Virus record (IMG/VR): IMGVR_UViG_3300042392_000325
Location: 1 to 36,325 of that record
Strand: one strand, 5' to 3'
DNA length: 36,325 nt
Source of the DNA: a virus
The position numbers and the translations under genes are program-made. This document shows positions 15,975 through 22,769 of this stretch, one piece after another (the first letter of the stretch is position 1; each line of letters starts with the position of its first letter). The notes under the pieces are model-generated. The model was given only the letters and a program-made list of their open reading frames with translations, was not told the DNA's origin and searched no databases.

Positions 15975-17441
15975 TTAAATCGCGTAAGGGTTCGTGTACT
16001 TCTTCGGCTGCTTGGGTGTCGGATCCTTTTTCGGAACCGTCACAGCCAGCATATTCTTGTCGCTCAGGAAGCGAATCGCCTGCGTAGCCGAATCCATCAG
16101 GTCATCGTGCTTGATGGACTTCTCTCCCGTGAAGCTGCAAAGCTGCGACACAAGCGGCTCCGCCCAAGTCTTGATCTGACCCGGGCGCTTCTCGGACTCT
16201 ACCACCCAAACATATCCATGTGCAAATATGTGCGACACCATATGCAGGCGGGCAAGCTTGTCTGCACGACCGGGATTGTACGGGTAAGCAAGGATCTCTT
16301 CTCTGGCCAGCATCTGGCGCAGGCTGATACCCGATCCCTTGTCCTCGATTAGCAGCAGGTCAGGCTTGCGTCCGACCAGATAGGATGACTTCGGGCCGAC
16401 CATCGGCTTGATGATGGGCTTCATGTCGCCCTGACCGTACTGGACGTTCATCTCCTGCTTCACCCGCGTGATCAGGTCTGGTAGCCCGAGATGGTCTTCC
16501 CAGCAGTCGAGTAGCAGGATGGCGGGCTTCTTGTCGTGCTTGAAGTAGCCCCAGACGGAGCAGGCGCTCGGGTCGGGGTCGCCCTTCTTGTCCGCAGTCT
16601 TCTCGGTGAAGGCGGTGTCGAGCGACATGATGATGTACTCGAACTCAGGCAGCGGCTTGTCAGCAGGCCATACCTTCAGCCAGCTACGCTTGATGATCCC
16701 GTCCTCTTCAGGATTGATCACCTCGGCGTAGATCTCTTGCCTGCCCAGCTTCGTGCCTTCGTATTGCAGGATCTGCTGCTTGAACTGGGGAGCGAGGTTG
16801 TCGAGGTTGGCGTAGGTCGAGGCGCGGGTGATAACGACATCCTTGCCCTCCCGCTTGATCAGTTCCTTGACCAGTTCCTTCGGCTTGGGCGTGGTCGAGG
16901 CGATCTGCCGGACACGGTCGCCCAGCCGCATACCGAACTGGATCATGTCCCAAGCCTCTTGCAGATAGTCCCATGCCGCAAGCTCGTCGAACCAGCCGCC
17001 GTGGAACTGCGGGCCTCGGAACCGCTCCGGCTCGGACGCTGGGATGCCCTTGATCATCGAGCCATTGATCAGGTAAAGCTCCTGCTTCTGTGATTTGTAG
17101 TCTGAAATCAGATCCGCCGGGATCACGTTCAGAAGGCCGGACTCACCCTCGAAGCAGACCGACGATACGTCAGAGCTTGTCGGCGCGGCCACCAGCCAGC
17201 GCGTCTTCGGCTCCGACCATGCCCACCAGCCAAGCTGCTCGGCTGCGGTGCGGGTCTTACCGGCTCCCCGGCCAGCCAGCAAGAGCCAGATAGCCCACCA
17301 GTCATCAGGCGGCAGGATTTGGTGCTGGTGAGCCTGCGCCAGCCACTTCATGCGCCACATATAGGCAACCTGCTGCGGACGCGGCAACGCCGAGAACTTC
17401 TCGATGATGGCCGGGTCTTTGAGGATGCTCAGGTCAGTCAT
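15975..17441 (-). CDS. terL: Terminase large subunit (packaging ATPase and nuclease)
   Basis: This 488-residue DNA-packaging motor subunit has its ATPase domain first: Walker A LAGRGAGKT (55-63), a Walker B-like GGWFDELAAW with D152/E153, and the coupling motif STTPKP (183-188). The nuclease domain follows, with D275 in IMSLDTAFTE, a second acid in LLIEDKGSG (366-367) and a final KHDDLMDSATQA near 455 with the third metal-binding acids. All expected motifs are present, so it is probably functional. It cuts and pumps concatemeric DNA into the prohead through the portal. The ATG overlaps the upstream stop (TGATG). It is unusual in being separated from TerS by five small genes. Confidence 0.95.
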   Translation of the reverse strand: MTDLSILKDPAIIEKFSALPRPQQVAYMWRMKWLAQAHQHQILPPDDWWAIWLLLAGRGAGKTRTAAEQLGWWAWSEPKTRWLVAAPTSSDVSSVCFEGESGLLNVIPADLISDYKSQKQELYLINGSMIKGIPASEPERFRGPQFHGGWFDELAAWDYLQEAWDMIQFGMRLGDRVRQIASTTPKPKELVKELIKREGKDVVITRASTYANLDNLAPQFKQQILQYEGTKLGRQEIYAEVINPEEDGIIKRSWLKVWPADKPLPEFEYIIMSLDTAFTEKTADKKGDPDPSACSVWGYFKHDKKPAILLLDCWEDHLGLPDLITRVKQEMNVQYGQGDMKPIIKPMVGPKSSYLVGRKPDLLLIEDKGSGISLRQMLAREEILAYPYNPGRADKLARLHMVSHIFAHGYVWVVESEKRPGQIKTWAEPLVSQLCSFTGEKSIKHDDLMDSATQAIRFLSDKNMLAVTVPKKDPTPKQPKKYTNPYAI

Positions 17442-17971
17442 CAGTACCCCGGATCAGACCACGGGCGGTTGGCTTGGCGGCGCAGGGCGGCAGGGGATGA
17501 GGTCTGCGGCTTCTTGGCCTGCTCCATGATGGCATCGTACTTCTCGCTGGTCAGGTGACCGTCCCACTCGCCTTGGTATGGCGGCAGATGCTCGAACATC
17601 CATGCCTGACTGTCGTGGTAGTGCCAGCTTGCCTGTCCCCATGGGAAGTCGATGAAGACGCAGCCATGCCAGTCATCAGCCCAGCCCGGGATGTCGGTCT
17701 TCTTGCGGCCTGACGGGAACATCGAGGCCAGCAGCGCCACCAGCTTGTTGCGCTCCTCGTATGCCTCGTCTTTGCGGATCTCCATGCCCTTGACCGCTCG
17801 CTGGATCATGCCGTGGATATGCTCACCCATGCAGTCAATGACCTTGCGGGCGGCCTCATCGACTTCGATCTCCGGGTCAACCCAGATGTGATCAGCCTCG
17901 ATCCGCATCACGATCTTGCCCGCAGGCATCATGTGGATGGCGTTTGTTTGAACTTCATCCCAGTTATTCAT
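17441..17971 (-). CDS. Conserved phage protein with WHGCxxIDFPxGQxSWHYHD motif
   Basis: This 176-residue soluble protein has a first half that is helical (EVDEAARKVIDCMGEHIHGM) and a second half carrying a striking aromatic/His motif (DWHGCVFIDFPWGQASWHYH, about 122-141) followed by HLPPYQGEWDGHLTSEKY. I remember this motif in many phage and bacterial proteins of unknown function. The clustered His/Asp/Trp residues could form a metal or ligand site, but none is established. It overlaps both neighbours and so is coupled to TerL expression. Confidence 0.78.
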   Translation of the reverse strand: MNNWDEVQTNAIHMMPAGKIVMRIEADHIWVDPEIEVDEAARKVIDCMGEHIHGMIQRAVKGMEIRKDEAYEERNKLVALLASMFPSGRKKTDIPGWADDWHGCVFIDFPWGQASWHYHDSQAWMFEHLPPYQGEWDGHLTSEKYDAIMEQAKKPQTSSPAALRRQANRPWSDPGY

Positions 17972-18179
17972 CGTGCGTCTCCAGTAGCATCTTCTTCATG
18001 CGTTCAGCCAGCCAAATCACTGTGCCGCCATCGGCATAGCTGCTGGCAAAGTATTCTTTCCCCTCATGATCCCAGCCCATGACCACAACGCCCTCAAGCT
18101 TGCCCTTCGCCCCGTCCAAAACCATGTCTGGCGAGATGTCGAGGCGGGTTATGCCGGTGAACGGGATAACTTTGCTCAT
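17964..18179 (-). CDS. Small conserved phage protein (VIPFTGITRLDIxPD family)
   Basis: This 71-residue protein starts at the ATG at 18179 (MSKVIPFTGITRLDISPDMV) with SD AAGGGGAC; an upstream extension lacks an SD. The pattern GKLEGVVVMGWDHEGKEYFA, then ADGGTVIWLAERMKKMLLE, is a recurrent small phage protein of unknown function. It overlaps the start of the next gene by 16 bases and the upstream stop by four. A mixed alpha/beta fold seems likely; there are no catalytic residues I can name. Confidence 0.75.
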   Translation of the reverse strand: MSKVIPFTGITRLDISPDMVLDGAKGKLEGVVVMGWDHEGKEYFASSYADGGTVIWLAERMKKMLLETHDE

Positions 18180-18508
18180 TCCCGTCCCCTTGCGCGGATA
18201 GCTGCGGCGCATTTGATTGCTACCTCATTTTTCGGAAACCAGTTCCCGTCATCTTGGCCTTCACACACCTTCGCGCATTGCTCCCGCTCAGTCTTCACGC
18301 CATTCATCAGCGCACGATTCCAGCCATCAATGATCTGCCAATCCAACTCGGACAGCAGGTCATCGAGCGTGTCGCCGTGGCCCGTGGCATAACCGCGCTG
18401 GATCATCCATGCGGCCACCTTCTCGCGCTGGGCCGACACCGCCTTACGAACTGCTACGCAAGTCGGACGCTGGCATTCAGCGTGGCAGGTGTGGATGTCG
18501 TCATTCAT
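18176..18508 (-). CDS. Conserved phage protein, unknown function
   Basis: This 110-residue protein has three Cys at the N-terminus (HTCHAECQRPTC, about 7-18) and a helical C-terminus with the recurrent string TEREQCAKVCEG...AIKCAAAIRARG. That string is widely seen in phage and prophage proteins without an assigned function. The Cys/His cluster could bind a metal. It overlaps the downstream gene (ATGA) within the TerS-TerL cassette. Confidence 0.72.
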   Translation of the reverse strand: MNDDIHTCHAECQRPTCVAVRKAVSAQREKVAAWMIQRGYATGHGDTLDDLLSELDWQIIDGWNRALMNGVKTEREQCAKVCEGQDDGNWFPKNEVAIKCAAAIRARGRE

Positions 18509-18813
18509 TTTGTCTCCCTCGCTAGGTAACGCAACTCGACCGTCTGGGCGGCCTCCCTGAGCTTTGATACGCTCGTCTTCTTCATCACCTCGATGGCAAT
18601 GGCCACAAAGGTCTCGATCTCCGCCCGCTCATCATCGCCCCAGCCGATCAAGCCAGCCACGGCGGATTGCAGGCGCTCGTCCTTCAGCTTGGCCACCCGC
18701 TCGGCCAGATACTCAAGGTCTTCCCGGGGGATGGCTGCGCGTTGCTGTAGCAGCATCAGCATCCGGTCAGCCTGCTCTGCGACGAAGTTTGCATCCGGTC
18801 GGTTGCGGCGCAT
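18505..18813 (-). CDS. Small helical phage protein (unrecognised)
   Basis: This 102-residue, mostly helical, charged protein has no Cys or membrane segment (QADRMLMLLQQRAAIPREDL, then YLAERVAKLKDERLQSAVAG). The ATG overlaps the upstream stop (TAATG) and the stop overlaps the next ATG, so it is coupled within the TerS-TerL cassette. Function unknown; a small DNA-binding or assembly factor cannot be excluded. Confidence 0.7.
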   Translation of the reverse strand: MRRNRPDANFVAEQADRMLMLLQQRAAIPREDLEYLAERVAKLKDERLQSAVAGLIGWGDDERAEIETFVAIAIEVMKKTSVSKLREAAQTVELRYLARETK

Positions 18814-19010
18814 TACGCCCGCCCCTCGACTCGACCGCTCGTCGCCAGCATGATCTGCTCTGCGACCGCCCTCGCCTCCTCGTCCGACATATCCTCAAGG
18901 TTAACCACCCCAATGTCCGGCGCGGCCAAGAACCTTATCCTTCGGCCATCAATAGTGTGCTGGCTACGGAACCATTCAACGAACTCCCTCGGGGACAAGG
19001 GGGCTGTCAC
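18813..19010 (-). CDS. Small phage protein (unrecognised)
   Basis: This 65-residue protein has a GTG start at 19010 overlapping the TerS stop (GTGA), with a strong SD (GGAGGGAGAA). The sequence MTAPLSPREFVEWFRSQHTI, then GRRIRFLAAPDIGVVNLED, ends with an acidic helix. No known family was recognised. It is the first gene behind TerS. Confidence 0.68.
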   Translation of the reverse strand: MTAPLSPREFVEWFRSQHTIDGRRIRFLAAPDIGVVNLEDMSDEEARAVAEQIMLATSGRVEGRA

Positions 19011-19519
19011 TTCTCCCTCCGCGACTGCTCCATCTTGGTCAGCAAGTCAGCAAAGAACGAGGACTCCGGGGTCACGGTCAGCGGGTTGTCCTTATCGCCG
19101 GATAGGATGGTCTTGTCGCCGTACTTCTTGGGATTCCATTTGGCCAGCAGCTTCAAGCGCAGGTCGGCGCGGTTGCGCTGCCATGTCACATAGCCCGAAT
19201 CGATGGCGTAGCCGTTCTTGGTCAGGATCTTCTCAGGCTCAGAGTCGATGATCTCCAGCGCCTCCTCAGCGATGGCATCAGCGCCAACGTCACGCGCGAG
19301 CGCGATCGATCCCGAAAGCTCTTTGTCGCGAGCCATCCACTCGTAGATTTTTTGCCACGCTGGCATATGGTCATCACGGCATATCTGGCGTAATGGCTCC
19401 CCGTTGGATAGGCGCTCGCATATCTCTGCGGCTAGTTCTGGGGTGTATTTGGAGGGTCGCCCGGTCTTCTTTGCGGGCTTGTCTTTCGCTAGCGTAACTT
19501 TATCGGATGGCTCGGACAT
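19007..19519 (-). CDS. terS: Terminase small subunit
   Basis: This 170-residue protein binds phage DNA at the packaging site and recruits TerL. The start is the ATG at 19519 (MSEPSDKVTLAKDKPAKKTG) with SD GGAGACTGAG; a longer form has no support. Residues about 20-68 are the helix-turn-helix of this family (GRPSKYTPELAAEICERLSN, then EPLRQICRDDHMPAWQKIYE). They are followed by the helical oligomerisation region (ALARDVGADAIAEEALEIID) and the recurrent WQRNRADLRLKLLAKWNPKK, then YGDK. The order TerS, small genes, TerL supports the call. Confidence 0.9.
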   Translation of the reverse strand: MSEPSDKVTLAKDKPAKKTGRPSKYTPELAAEICERLSNGEPLRQICRDDHMPAWQKIYEWMARDKELSGSIALARDVGADAIAEEALEIIDSEPEKILTKNGYAIDSGYVTWQRNRADLRLKLLAKWNPKKYGDKTILSGDKDNPLTVTPESSFFADLLTKMEQSRREK

Positions 19520-19557
19520 CTCAGTCTCCGGTTGATTTGATTGACGAACTATAAACG

Positions 19558-19591
19558 TAACGAGGGGATGCCGCAATCAGCCCCCTCGTTA
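19558..19591 (-). other. Ten-base-pair hairpin upstream of terS
   Basis: TAACGAGGGG (19558-19567) and CCCCTCGTTA (19582-19591) pair perfectly, with a 14-base loop. On the minus strand it directly follows the stop of the 75-residue gene and is followed by ACGTTTATAGTTC. The TATAGT could be a -10 box with a weak TTGCGG -35 box inside the hairpin loop 17 bases upstream. It may be a weak terminator, an mRNA processing site or a terS control element; no U-run is present. Confidence 0.55.
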
Positions 19592-19819
19592 TCACTTCCC
19601 GTCATCAATGCCCAGTTCGATGTCCAGCCAGTCGTCCAGCTTCTGATGTAGCTCATCCCGGCGCATCTTGGCGATAGTCCGGCCATCCTTGATCTTCACC
19701 GGGTTCAGCATCCCCTCCTTGAAGTTCAGCCCGGTCACGATCTCGAATCGTCCCTCACCAATCCTTGCGTGATAGACGATCCCAGTACCCTTGTCCACGG
19801 CTGTCTCTTGGATGATCAT
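19592..19819 (-). CDS. Small phage protein (unrecognised)
   Basis: This 75-residue protein (MIIQETAVDKGTGIVYHARI) has a central beta sheet-like pattern and an acidic C-terminus (LDDWLDIELGIDDGK). The ATG overlaps the upstream TGA (ATGA). It ends exactly at the hairpin upstream of terS. No family was recognised. Confidence 0.7.
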   Translation of the reverse strand: MIIQETAVDKGTGIVYHARIGEGRFEIVTGLNFKEGMLNPVKIKDGRTIAKMRRDELHQKLDDWLDIELGIDDGK

Positions 19820-20109
19820 TCCTTGCTGGCCTTCTTCCCGCGCTTGGGCTTATCGGTTGGTGGTAGTGGCGTATCATCTTGCTCGGCTGCAACTTCTTGA
19901 GTCTGCTCTTGCGCCTCATCTTGCTCGACTGCAACTTTCTCAAGAATTGCGGTCTCATGCTCAACAGCAGCGTTCAACTGGTCGATCAGGTTCTGGATCC
20001 AGCCCTTCAAGAATGCCTGCTGGATATGGCGTGGCTGGCTAAGGAAATCGGCTGGCAGGATGACCTGCGTTTCGCCCGTCTGGTAGTCTGCTTTCAATTT
20101 GCCGCTCAT
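19816..20109 (-). CDS. Small helical phage protein with charged tail
   Basis: This 97-residue protein starts at the ATG at 20109 with SD GGAGGAATAAT. The first half may be globular (ETQVILPADFLSQPRHIQQA, then FLKGWIQNLIDQLNAAVEHE). The second half is a disordered Gln/Glu/Lys tail ending KPKRGKKASKE. The basic end could bind nucleic acid. No family was recognised. Confidence 0.7.
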   Translation of the reverse strand: MSGKLKADYQTGETQVILPADFLSQPRHIQQAFLKGWIQNLIDQLNAAVEHETAILEKVAVEQDEAQEQTQEVAAEQDDTPLPPTDKPKRGKKASKE

Positions 20110-20110
20110 A

Positions 20111-20353
20111 TTATTCCTCCGTTACTTTTTCGTAAGTTGCTTCAAAAATGTCGGGCTTGCATGGGTAATGCTCGCCCTTCACGCCAGTAATAATCCAGTC
20201 TCCCGGCGTTACCGTCATGTCGCCTTCCAGTGTTCTGACCCAACCCTTGCCAGCCAGTTCATGCTTGCTCGGGAATGGCACGACTTCAGCATGATCACCA
20301 TGCTTGAACCATTGCGTGGCTTCGATGACCACGGGCTTCTTGCGGAACTTCAT
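20111..20353 (-). CDS. PGDWI-motif phage protein
   Basis: This 80-residue protein has the very common phage pattern FRKKPVVIEATQWF...PGDWIITGVKGEHYPCKPDIF...TYEKV. It is found in hundreds of phages as a small protein of unknown function, sometimes called the PGDYI family. The fold is likely a small beta barrel. It overlaps the next stop/start (ATGA) at its 5' side and is separated by one base from the following gene. No catalytic residues are known. Confidence 0.85.
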   Translation of the reverse strand: MKFRKKPVVIEATQWFKHGDHAEVVPFPSKHELAGKGWVRTLEGDMTVTPGDWIITGVKGEHYPCKPDIFEATYEKVTEE

Positions 20354-20553
20354 AGCTTGTTCTCGTCAACGCGGTGGTCGCCACACCAGTCCATCGGGTA
20401 TACCACGGGGAAGCCAGACATCGTCGGCGCGTGTTTGCGGCAGCGCCCAATCTCCGGCGCATCTGGGTTGCTCGATTGCTTCTGAACGTAAGAAATGCAG
20501 GTGCGGCAGCGCATCCCTTCGGTTCGGTGCTTCCACGGATCTGAATCGCTCAT
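20350..20553 (-). CDS. Four-cysteine zinc-binding-like protein, first gene after the tRNA
   Basis: This 67-residue protein has RCRTCISYVQ (CxxC) followed by GRCRKHAP and DWCGDHR, giving four Cys and two His, a likely zinc site. The ATG at 20553 has a strong SD (AGGAGG) and lies 18 bases downstream of the tRNA-Gly 3' end. The mRNA leader therefore contains the tRNA. This family occurs in many phages without known function. Confidence 0.78.
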   Translation of the reverse strand: MSDSDPWKHRTEGMRCRTCISYVQKQSSNPDAPEIGRCRKHAPTMSGFPVVYPMDWCGDHRVDENKL

Positions 20554-20571
20554 ACAGCCTCCTGATAAATT

Positions 20572-20647
20572 TGGAGCGGGTAGCCGGACTCGAACCGGCG
20601 ACGAACAGCTTGGAAGGCTGCCACTCTACCAACTGAGTTACACCCGC
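20572..20647 (-). tRNA. tRNA-Gly (anticodon UCC), CCA encoded
   Basis: The minus-strand sequence folds as a full cloverleaf. The acceptor stem GCGGGTG pairs with TACCCGC (one G-U), the D arm has TTGGTAGAG, and the anticodon stem GCAGC/GCTGT holds the loop CTTCCAA (anticodon TCC). The T arm has GGTTCGAGTCC, followed by discriminator T and an encoded CCA. The length is 76. It reads Gly GGA/GGG codons. It lies at the head of the late operon with no integrase nearby, so it is more likely a translation supplement or leader element than an attachment site. Confidence 0.95.
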
Positions 20648-21117
20648 GTAAGTTGTTGGTGGCCGGTGCTGATCTCCGGCTTATTTCTTGCCTCGATGCG
20701 GGGCTATATGCCAATTGGCGGGCCTTCACGAGACAGTGGCGTATCAGCCTACGCATTCACCAACACGACTGAGGACTTATGGAGCTATACGTCGCTTACG
20801 CGACCTCGGCGACTCCTTAAGCCGATTGATAAATCCTCATGCGTCTTGGTGCTGGGTTCGATTTGGTCTTCAACTAAGGCAAACCGGAAAGCCAGAAAAC
20901 GGTCTGCGTTGACATCCTCGAATGCTGGCTTGACACCCAACACGGCTGAGGACTGTTAGCCCGGCTTGACATTAACCCGGTATTTGCCGGTTTATTCCAC
21001 GGGTACGTCATCTTTGCCAATCCTCATGCGTGTTGGTCATCGCATCTACAGCCATCCACCCGGGTAGCTTCGTGCTGATCTCGCCTGCAATGACCGGCTG
21101 TTATTGTAACTTAGTAT
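20648..21117. other. Non-coding repeat- and hairpin-rich region between early and late modules
   Basis: I see no convincing gene in these 470 bases; the longest stretches lack an SD. It contains a family of four related 19-20-base elements (listed separately) and three exact TTGACA boxes on the plus strand (20909, 20930, 20966). Hairpins are GCCGG/CCGGC (20662-20680), GTCGC/GCGAC (20791-20804, loop GUAA on the minus strand, a GNRA-type tetraloop) and AACC(C)GG/CCGGTT (20974-20992). The 11-base GTGCTGATCTC recurs at 20667 and 21072. Candidates are late promoter region, replication origin, packaging site or structured leader RNA. I cannot tell which. Confidence 0.7.
20759..21037. repeat. Four copies of a 19-20-base element, two direct and two inverted
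   Basis: Copies A (20759-20778, ACCAACACGACTGAGGACTT) and C (20935-20954, starting ACCCAACACGGCTGAGGACT) read on the plus strand. Copies B (20832-20850) and D (21019-21037), AATCCTCATGCGTSTTGGT, are their near reverse complements. A pairs with B across 53 bases and C with D across 64 bases, so two long imperfect stem-loops or two protein-binding pairs result. The spacing A-C (176) and B-D (187) suggests a duplicated unit. Confidence 0.75.
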
Positions 21118-21318
21118 TTAATTGTCTTGCGACTTTTCCTCATGATTATTAACCCGCGTCGCGCCCCGCCCGCCAGCAGGCCAGACGAACTGGTTCTGGT
21201 TGATAGTCATGTCGTACCCAAACCGCATGGCGTTGACTAGCTGCGGGGTCATGGCCGTGAACTGCTTAGGGTTCGGCTCGTCTGGGCAGATCGTGATGGT
21301 GTACGGTAACTTAGCCAT
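21118..21318 (-). CDS. Small phage protein (unrecognised)
   Basis: This 66-residue protein starts at the ATG at 21318 (MAKLPYTITICPDEPNPKQF), behind GAGGAACAG; an upstream extension overlaps the DUF3310-like gene and is unlikely. It is the last gene of the leftward early unit and ends at the non-coding region. One Cys, no membrane segment, no recognised family. Confidence 0.65.
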   Translation of the reverse strand: MAKLPYTITICPDEPNPKQFTAMTPQLVNAMRFGYDMTINQNQFVWPAGGRGATRVNNHEEKSQDN

Positions 21319-21526
21319 TCTGTTCCTCATCATATTTTGCTATTGCTCGGTTGATGTACCAGATAGCCTTCTGAAGGTCTTGCTTGTATGTGCCCTTCAT
21401 CTTTGCCCTGCTGATGTACTTCACTGCATTACCTAAGTGAAAGTCCAATTGCTTAGACTCGATGTAGTCGATTGTCTCGATGCCGCCAGCGGTGTAATGC
21501 GATGGGCTGTTTACCATGTCAGTCAT
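21311..21526 (-). CDS. DUF3310-family protein
   Basis: This 71-residue protein matches DUF3310: VNSPSHYTAGGIETIDYIES, then HLGNAVKYISRAKMKG and DLQKAIWYINRAI. These are the diagnostic blocks (nucleotide-kinase-like annotation is common but unproven). It occurs in many phages near nucleotide metabolism or replication genes. The length is near the short end of the family. The stop overlaps the next start by eight bases. Confidence 0.9.
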   Translation of the reverse strand: MTDMVNSPSHYTAGGIETIDYIESKQLDFHLGNAVKYISRAKMKGTYKQDLQKAIWYINRAIAKYDEEQNG

Positions 21527-21840
21527 ATATTTTTACCCCTTAAAAAAGATTCGATATGCTCTACAGACCATCCAGTAGCCTCTTCTCTTTCCTTATCCGT
21601 CAGCCCTATAAACTCGCGCTTTGGTGGCGCGGGGTAGAGTGGTTGATCTGTCGGGTATTTCTTTTCCGGCACAACTTGCCAACCTCCTCCAGTCAGGCTG
21701 TGCATCCACGCCACCGGCTTCGGTTCAGGTGCGCTAAGTCGGGCGCGGAGAATGTCAGAATGTTCTGTCCTTGCCCAACCAACACGGTCGAATCCATCAA
21801 GCAGTTTCTGCGCTTCCTCGCGGGTTAGTGTGATTGTCAT
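21523..21840 (-). CDS. Phage protein with PVAWMH and PLYPAPP motifs
   Basis: This 105-residue protein starts at the ATG at 21840 (MTITLTREEAQKLLDGF) with SD GTGAGGGAG. It has the recurrent phage/prophage string PKPVAWMHS...DQPLYPAPPKREFIGLTDKERE, then TGWSVEHIESFLRGK. The family is widespread with unknown function, and the motif PVAWM...PLY is often found at the C-terminus of unrelated phage proteins. Coupled to the DUF3310-like gene by a four-base overlap. Confidence 0.75.
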   Translation of the reverse strand: MTITLTREEAQKLLDGFDRVGWARTEHSDILRARLSAPEPKPVAWMHSLTGGGWQVVPEKKYPTDQPLYPAPPKREFIGLTDKEREEATGWSVEHIESFLRGKNI

Positions 21841-21847
21841 GGCTCCC

Positions 21848-22048
21848 TCACAAATCAGGGTCAATCCAAAACCCATCGCCAAAAATCAGCGGGATCGGGT
21901 CATAGTCGTCGCCTTCGGCTTCAATCAACTGCTTTTGCAATGCCATGCATTTTTCGTGCAGTTCCGTCACTTTGGCGTAAAGCTTTTGGCCTTCTTCCAT
22001 ATATTTGTTGTGCAATTTTTTTAAGTCGTTAATTTCTTTTGGTGTCAT
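21848..22048 (-). CDS. Small coiled-coil protein (unrecognised)
   Basis: This 66-residue helical protein (DLKKLHNKYMEEGQKLYAKV, then TELHEKCMALQKQLIE) has an acidic tail ending GFWIDPDL. The ATG overlaps the upstream stop (ATGA). The coiled-coil pattern suggests oligomerisation; function unknown. Confidence 0.68.
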   Translation of the reverse strand: MTPKEINDLKKLHNKYMEEGQKLYAKVTELHEKCMALQKQLIEAEGDDYDPIPLIFGDGFWIDPDL

Positions 22049-22272
22049 TGTTGTTCTCCTGTAGCTTTGGCTAATGCGGCTTTGGCTTCACGTTGCACCC
22101 AATCATCGCCGTTGTACGCGACATAAAGCGAAAGTCGTTTCAACGCCTCCACCAACTCAGCATTCACATCATGCAAACGGCGTAGTTCGTTGGCAGCGGC
22201 GCTACGGGGTGGGTATTCTTTTTGTTCTAATGCATCAGCCAGCCGCAGGGCTTTAGATTGTTTGTCAGTCAT
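22045..22272 (-). CDS. Small helical phage protein
   Basis: This 75-residue protein starts at the ATG at 22272 (MTDKQSKALRLADALEQ), chosen because AAAGGATTG lies upstream. The pattern KALRLADALE...SAAANELRRLHDVNAELVEAL is a common phage helical family of unknown function. It overlaps the following start by four bases. Confidence 0.72.
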   Translation of the reverse strand: MTDKQSKALRLADALEQKEYPPRSAAANELRRLHDVNAELVEALKRLSLYVAYNGDDWVQREAKAALAKATGEQQ

Positions 22273-22273
22273 A

Positions 22274-22456
22274 TCAATCCTTTCCAAAGCCGCTGACGTA
22301 AGGAATTCCAAGCGCCTGATCGCGATCAAATAATGCTTGCCGGTACTCATCAAGCAGGGCGCAGGCATCGTTATATGTTCCGGTCGGGTCAAGCAGGGCG
22401 CACTCCAGCATTACCGCTAACCTGTGTGCAAATCGGTCGCCAATGTCGTCAGTCAC
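22274..22456 (-). CDS. Small phage protein (unrecognised)
   Basis: This 60-residue protein starts with GTG at 22456 (MTDDIGDRFAHRLAVMLECA) and overlaps the upstream gene by eight bases. It is mixed helical with acidic ends and two Cys. Weak SD. Because it is short and has a non-ATG start, it is less certain than its neighbours, but it fills the gap in a gapless operon. Confidence 0.55.
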   Translation of the reverse strand: MTDDIGDRFAHRLAVMLECALLDPTGTYNDACALLDEYRQALFDRDQALGIPYVSGFGKD

Positions 22457-22769
22457 GCCGCCCCCGTATCTTCGATGACCACTTCGTAACCACCATGCCG
22501 TGAACAGTGAGGCTCTCAGCCCTTACCCAGCCAGAGGCTTCAATAAAGCCCTCCTTCTTTGCGATTCGAACGACAGCGCCCCAAGCCCTCTTGTCTGGCG
22601 GGTCTGGCAAATCAGGGTTTGCAAGCCTCACCTGCTCTGTCGTGAATGAGTCATTCTCAATCGCAAACCTCTTTACGGCATCGAGCGCAATAGATAACCA
22701 GTCACGACCGGCGCGTTCGCCAGCCCTATCAGCCATCTCATGGCCGAACAGCAATCCTTGGTTAGTCAT
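22449..22769 (-). CDS. Winged-helix-like phage protein
   Basis: This 106-residue protein starts at the ATG at 22769 (MTNQGLLFGHEMADRAGERA), which overlaps the preceding stop. The block FTTEQVRLANPDLPDPPDKR, then AWGAVVRIAKKEGFIEASGW, is a recurrent phage family with a winged-helix-like pattern (helix, turn, helix, beta wing) and invariant DPPDKRAWG. A DNA-binding or replication accessory role is possible but not established. Confidence 0.75.
   Translation of the reverse strand: MTNQGLLFGHEMADRAGERAGRDWLSIALDAVKRFAIENDSFTTEQVRLANPDLPDPPDKRAWGAVVRIAKKEGFIEASGWVRAESLTVHGMVVTKWSSKIRGRRD

Noticed and set aside
20572-20647. tRNA-Gly as a prophage attachment site
   Set aside because: No integrase is visible and the tRNA lies inside the phage genome with a complete sequence; no duplicated 3' part was found in the window.
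20782-20943. Minus-strand GTG-started 53-codon frame in the non-coding block
   Set aside because: No SD, and a frame of this length is not unlikely by chance; it overlaps repeat elements and the GNRA hairpin.
20495-20959. Plus-strand frame reading GAGSRTRTGDEQLGRLPLYQ
   Set aside because: This is the well-known false translation of a tRNA gene complement; the DNA folds as tRNA-Gly.
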